DNA from: an uncultured Methanomicrobiales archaeon
GTDB lineage: Archaea > Thermoplasmatota > Thermoplasmata > Methanomassiliicoccales > Methanomethylophilaceae
Direction: 5' to 3'
Assembly (NCBI GenBank): GCA_937892275.1
Contig: CALAVG010000302.1
Coordinates: forward strand, 1-9,278
Length of the DNA: 9,278 nt
Made by a program: the position numbers and the translations under genes. Below, piece after piece: positions 5,880 to 9,278 of this stretch (positions within the stretch are counted from its first letter, which is position 1; the number at the start of each line of letters is the position of its first letter). The notes under the pieces were generated by a model. The model had not been told where the DNA came from. It saw only the letters and a list, made by a program, of their open reading frames with translations, and ran no database searches.

Positions 5880-7106
5880 ATGGTAGAGGTAATCGATGGA
5901 GGAGTGACCACTCCTCAGGGATTCAAAGCGGCCGGAGTGCACAGCGGAGTGAAGTACCGCTCCCTGGACCTGGCATTGCTGTACTCGGAGACGCCTGCGA
6001 CAGCATGTGTCGGATACACGAGCAACAACGTCAAGGCGGCACCTGTGCAGGTCATGATGAAGGAGAACGCGGAGAAGCTGCAGGCGGTCGTCGTCAACAG
6101 CGGAAATGCGAATGCATTGACGGGACGTCGCGGTATCGAGGATGCTCTGGAGATGAAGAAGGTCACGGCCAACGAGTTGGGGTTGGATCCCCTGAACGTG
6201 GGTGTGATGTCAACAGGTCTCATAGGACGTTTCATGGACATGCACAAGGTCCGCTACGGAATATCCCGTGCATCCAGAGAGCTCTTCAACGGTCGTCAGG
6301 CTGATGCCAATCTGGCAGAGGCCATTATGACCACGGATACGATCAAGAAGGAATGCGCTGTCCGTGTAAGACTTACTGACGGTACCCTGGTGTACATCGG
6401 TGCCATCTGCAAGGGAAGCGGAATGATCGCTCCCCACATGAAGGTCCTGCATGGAACTACTTTGTCCCTCATCACCACGGATGCAAATCTGTCCCCTGCG
6501 TTCCGCGAGAAGTGGCAGAAGATCCTCGACGGTTCACTGAACATGGTATCGGTCGACGGCGACCAGTCCACCAACGACACCAGCATCCTGCTCGCCAACG
6601 GAATGGCAGGAGGGAAGGTCGCTGACGACGATCCCGAGTTCTACGATGCTCTCAACTTCGTGATGACGAAGATCGCCCGCACCGTCGCATCAGACGGAGA
6701 GGGAGCTACAAAGCTGATCGAGGTCAAGGTCAGCGGTGCAGATTCCAAAGAGAATGCAACCAAGCTCGTCAAGACGATCATCAATTCACCGTTGGTCAAA
6801 TCGGCCATATTCGGATCCGATCCCAACTACGGACGTATCATGATGGCCCTTGGAAACAGCGGATGCAAGTTCAACCTCGAGGATGTCCGCCTCACCATCA
6901 AGGGAGGGGACATGGAGGTGCCCATCCTGGATTCCGGAGCACCGGTGTTCCAGGACGAACGCTCGGTAGAGGTGGTCCGCATGGCCATGGACAACAAGGA
7001 GGTCACCATCATTGTGGACCTGGGTGTCGGCAGCGAATCCGCTACGGGCTGGGGCTGCGACCTAACAAACGATTATGTCCGCATCAACGCGGAATACTCC
7101 ACGTGA
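5880..7106 (+). CDS. argJ: Glutamate N-acetyltransferase / ornithine acetyltransferase
   Basis: ArgJ transfers the acetyl group of N-acetylornithine to glutamate, releasing ornithine and recycling the acetyl carrier; some members also acetylate glutamate from acetyl-CoA. It is 408 aa, the usual size. Family features include NSGNANALTG (73-82), GVMSTGLIG (108-116), VDGDQSTNDTS and a C-terminus reading NDYVRINAEYST. The enzyme is normally made as a precursor that cuts itself before a threonine in a KGSGMI(A/H)PNMATML-type motif. Here that region reads KGSGMIAPHM, then KVLHG, then TTLSLITTDA, i.e. about four residues more than the consensus I remember, with T193 the probable nucleophile (T194 possible). 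The cyclic pathway implied by ArgJ makes a separate ArgA less necessary. ATG 5880 is 3 nt after the argC stop; the stop is TGA. Confidence 0.94.
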   Translation: MVEVIDGGVTTPQGFKAAGVHSGVKYRSLDLALLYSETPATACVGYTSNNVKAAPVQVMMKENAEKLQAVVVNSGNANALTGRRGIEDALEMKKVTANELGLDPLNVGVMSTGLIGRFMDMHKVRYGISRASRELFNGRQADANLAEAIMTTDTIKKECAVRVRLTDGTLVYIGAICKGSGMIAPHMKVLHGTTLSLITTDANLSPAFREKWQKILDGSLNMVSVDGDQSTNDTSILLANGMAGGKVADDDPEFYDALNFVMTKIARTVASDGEGATKLIEVKVSGADSKENATKLVKTIINSPLVKSAIFGSDPNYGRIMMALGNSGCKFNLEDVRLTIKGGDMEVPILDSGAPVFQDERSVEVVRMAMDNKEVTIIVDLGVGSESATGWGCDLTNDYVRINAEYST

Positions 7107-7111
7107 TCACC

Positions 7112-7930
7112 ATGGACAATCTTTACGTTCTGAAGTTCGGCGGGAATGCCATCCGCGGGAAGGAGGCTATGCTCCGTCTCGGCGGAGAGATCGCCCAGAT
7201 GGTGAAGGATGGGGCGAAGGTCATCCTGGTCCACGGAGGAGGTCCCGAAATCTCCGAGGAGATGGAGAGGAGAGGATTGAAACCTAAGAAGGTGGCCGGG
7301 GTAAGGGTCACCGACGCCGACGGTCTCGAAGTGGCCGAGAAGGTGCTGTCCAACCTGAACAAGGATGTGGTGGAATGCCTGGCTGAATCAGGCGTTCAGG
7401 CCATAGGCATGCCCGGTTACCATTGCACACTATGTGTGAAGAAGGCCCCCGTTGAGACGGAGGAGGACGGCAAGAAGGTCACGGTGGACATGGGTCTGGT
7501 AGGAGAGGTCTCCGAATGCGACCCCACCGCACTGATGGACCTCCTGGAGATGGACATCGTCCCCGTGATCTATCCGATAGGGAAGGACAAGGACGGCAAC
7601 AAACTGAATGTCAACGCTGACACGATGGTGGCCGGAATAGCTGCCAACGTACCATGCAAGGAGATGATAGCGATCACCGACGTTCCCGGGATACTGATGG
7701 ACGTCAACGATCCCGAATCCAAATTGGACAAGGTGACGCTGAAGGACATCGACGACCTGATCGCCAAAGGAGTGATTTCCGGCGGTATGGTCCCCAAGGT
7801 GGAGGCATGCCGCAAGGCGATACTCGCAGGAGTAGGCGAGGTCCGCATGGTGAACGGCACGGATCCGGAATGCATAGTTGCAGATGTGATGAAGGAGGGA
7901 ACTCTCCACGGTACGGTCATAACGAAGTGA
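7112..7930 (+). CDS. argB: Acetylglutamate kinase
   Basis: ArgB phosphorylates N-acetylglutamate with ATP. The 272-aa protein shows the amino acid kinase fold: K8 in LKFGGNA, the substrate loop HGGGP (41-45), GVRVTD (63-68), LNVNAD (165-170), AITDVPG (187-193) and GGMVPKV (224-230). It lacks an obvious N-terminal helix of the sort linked to arginine feedback inhibition in hexameric enzymes, so strong feedback control of this enzyme is not suggested by sequence, though this is a weak inference. The start may be ATG 7112 or a GTG at 7103 that overlaps the argJ stop; I prefer the ATG because the fold begins right after it. The TGA stop is followed at once by an in-frame TAG. argD starts 4 nt after the stop. 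Confidence 0.95.
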   Translation: MDNLYVLKFGGNAIRGKEAMLRLGGEIAQMVKDGAKVILVHGGGPEISEEMERRGLKPKKVAGVRVTDADGLEVAEKVLSNLNKDVVECLAESGVQAIGMPGYHCTLCVKKAPVETEEDGKKVTVDMGLVGEVSECDPTALMDLLEMDIVPVIYPIGKDKDGNKLNVNADTMVAGIAANVPCKEMIAITDVPGILMDVNDPESKLDKVTLKDIDDLIAKGVISGGMVPKVEACRKAILAGVGEVRMVNGTDPECIVADVMKEGTLHGTVITK

Positions 7931-7934
7931 TAGT

Positions 7935-9107
7935 ATGAAATTCGAAGAAGTCAAGGAACTCAGCTCGAAGTATCTCTTTCAGAATTACGGGCGTATAGAC
8001 CTCTCATTCACGCACGGAGAGGGCTGCTATCTGTACGATTCCGAAGGTAGGAAGTATCTCGATCTGGTGGCAGGTATCGCCGTCAATTCGATCGGATACT
8101 CCCATCCGGACTTTGTCCAGGCGATGCAGGAGCAAGTATCGAAACTCATGCACGTATCAAACCTCTACTATGTGGAGGAGCAGGCGAGACTTGCGGAGAA
8201 GATCGCTTCCATCACACCGGACGGACTCGACCGCACGCTGTTCGTCAACAGCGGTGCGGAGGCCAACGAAGGTGCGCTGAAGCTCGCGGTGAGATACACA
8301 GGACGCAAGAAGATCATGGCCGCACTGAACGGATTCCACGGAAGGACCGCAGCGGCACTGGGTGCAACGGGACAGACCAAGTATCAGACATCATTCGAAC
8401 CGCTGATCAGCTCCGCCTATGAGTATTACGATTACGGGGATATAGAGTCCGTGAAGCACATGATCAACAAGGATGTGGCGGCACTCATCGTCGAACCCAT
8501 TCAGGGAGAGGGCGGAGTACGTACTACATACCCCGAGTTCTTCAAGGCCGTCCGCGACATTTGTACCGATTGCGGCACGCTCATGATCGTGGATGAGGTC
8601 CAGACAGGCATAGGACGTACCGGTAAGTGGTACGGCATCCAGAACTTCGATGTGACTCCTGATATCATCACAATGGCCAAGGCCCTCGGAGGAGGCGCAC
8701 CCATCGGTGCTGTGACATCGACAGAGGAGATCTCCAAGGTGATGACTCCCGGTACCCATGGTACGACTTTCGGAGGAAACCCCCTGGTCACCGCAGCTGG
8801 ATGCACTGTCATAGACATCATGAAGAAGGAGAAGCTCGTCGAGCATGCCCGCGAGATCGGACAGAGATGGATGGACGACATCATGGACATCGGATTCGAT
8901 AAGATCGTGCAGGTCCGCGGATACGGTCTGATGATCGGTATCGAGATGGATTCCAACGAGACTGCCAGCATGGTTCAGGCCAAGTGCCGTGAGAACGGGG
9001 TTCTCGTGAATGTCTGCCACGGAAACACCGTGCGTCTCATCCCTCCGCTCATCATCAACGACAGCGAGAAGGACACCTTCACGAAGCTCCTGAAAGAATC
9101 ACTGTAA
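7935..9107 (+). CDS. argD: Acetylornithine aminotransferase
   Basis: ArgD is a pyridoxal-phosphate enzyme of aminotransferase class III that makes N-acetylornithine from the semialdehyde with glutamate as amino donor. At 390 aa it has normal length. Visible motifs are NSGAEANEGALKLA (phosphate-binding region), NGFHGRTAAALGATG, VDEVQTGIGRTGKW with D220 contacting the cofactor ring nitrogen, MAKALGGGAPIG with K249 as the Schiff-base lysine, and GTFGGNPL. The 29-residue spacing between D220 and K249 is typical. Relatives act in lysine synthesis (LysJ) or on ornithine and GABA, but the arg operon context fixes the assignment. It is the last gene of the operon; the stop is TAA and a double hairpin follows. 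Confidence 0.95.
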   Translation: MKFEEVKELSSKYLFQNYGRIDLSFTHGEGCYLYDSEGRKYLDLVAGIAVNSIGYSHPDFVQAMQEQVSKLMHVSNLYYVEEQARLAEKIASITPDGLDRTLFVNSGAEANEGALKLAVRYTGRKKIMAALNGFHGRTAAALGATGQTKYQTSFEPLISSAYEYYDYGDIESVKHMINKDVAALIVEPIQGEGGVRTTYPEFFKAVRDICTDCGTLMIVDEVQTGIGRTGKWYGIQNFDVTPDIITMAKALGGGAPIGAVTSTEEISKVMTPGTHGTTFGGNPLVTAAGCTVIDIMKKEKLVEHAREIGQRWMDDIMDIGFDKIVQVRGYGLMIGIEMDSNETASMVQAKCRENGVLVNVCHGNTVRLIPPLIINDSEKDTFTKLLKESL

Positions 9108-9115
9108 AACCAATT

Positions 9116-9149
9116 CCGCACGGTCCTCGTGCGGTATCTCTCCGATACC
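9116..9149 (+). terminator. Double hairpin after argD, probable operon end
   Basis: Nine bases after the argD stop there is a 7-bp stem CCGCACG/CGTGCGG (9116-9122 with 9128-9134, 5-nt loop), followed at once by a 6-bp stem GGTATC/GATACC (9133-9138 with 9144-9149, 5-nt loop). The two stems share the GG at 9133-9134, so they cannot both be fully paired at once. A short T-rich stretch (GTCTTTCT) follows. The T-tract is weak for archaeal termination, so this may equally be a 3'-end stabiliser. Confidence 0.45.
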
Positions 9150-9278
9150 CGTCTTTCTAGAGCTCCTTAATCGATGACCTGTATCAGAACATATCTGGGC
9201 GAATGACCATTTGAAAGTTTACAAGCTTAGTGACCAGCGTGTTGGTATCGATCTTGCTTGAGAAGTGACCATAATGAT
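9150..9278. other. Right-end region without an identified gene
   Basis: No gene start or recognised product is visible. On the minus strand one frame stays open from the window edge (9276) to a TGA at 9186-9184, giving about 30 residues (ending VNFQMVIRPDMF); this could be the tail of a convergent gene that enters from the right. The plus strand also has a short frame of similar length (9178-9234) with no start codon, so coding is not established. Confidence 0.2.

Noticed and set aside
9204..9271. Three TGACCA copies (9204, 9231, 9266) as a repeat array
   Set aside because: Six-base copies with unequal spacing (27 and 35 bp) and no conserved flanks could be chance; there is no CRISPR-like structure.
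24..9278. tRNA or rRNA genes, insertion sequences, CRISPR arrays, defence or phage genes
   Set aside because: I looked for these and saw none. Apart from the argG TAG and the unknown small gene, the window is ordinary biosynthetic chromosome.

Overview
This is a 9.3 kb piece of an archaeal chromosome that holds most of an arginine biosynthesis locus and, at its left end, a thiamine gene. The organism is probably a member of the Thermoplasmatota, most likely a Methanomassiliicoccales-type (gut or rumen Methanomethylophilaceae-like) methanogen. This rests on several observations: a ThiD-ThiN fusion, which is an archaeal form of thiamine phosphate synthase; archaeal box A (TATA) promoters close to start codons that often lack a ribosome binding site; moderate GC content; and a single in-frame TAG inside an otherwise intact gene, while none of the eight genes stops with TAG. 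The lineage is an inference. No marker gene or RNA gene is present to confirm it.

Layout. Bases 1-23 are an Illumina adapter end, so the left edge is an artificial contig end. A hairpin and T-tract terminator (minus strand) closes the thiDN gene (129-1415, minus). thiDN and a small unidentified gene (1469-1834, plus) diverge from one symmetric TATA box and both look leaderless. The small gene runs tail-to-tail, with no spacer, into argH (1835-3277, minus). argH lies 4 nt downstream of argG (3282-4625, minus). About 230 bp of regulatory DNA, with two promoters and two same-geometry inverted repeats, separates argG-argH from the divergent argC-argJ-argB-argD operon (4857-9107, plus), whose genes are spaced by 3-5 nt. 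A double hairpin follows argD, and the last ~130 bp hold no gene I can identify.

Pathway. ArgB, ArgC and ArgD turn N-acetylglutamate into N-acetylornithine. ArgJ moves the acetyl group back to glutamate and releases ornithine. ArgG and ArgH convert citrulline and aspartate to arginine and fumarate. Ornithine carbamoyltransferase and carbamoyl phosphate synthase are not in the window.

The most interesting feature is argG. Its reading frame is interrupted by one TAG codon (3564-3566, minus), after which 93 further codons continue in the same frame and encode the normal conserved C-terminal part of argininosuccinate synthase. The homologous position is a lysine in human ASS1 (recalled from memory). 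In a pyrrolysine-using archaeon this would predict a pyrrolysine-containing arginine enzyme. A recent nonsense mutation or a base-call error are the alternatives. The same protein also carries lysine/alanine-rich tails at both ends.
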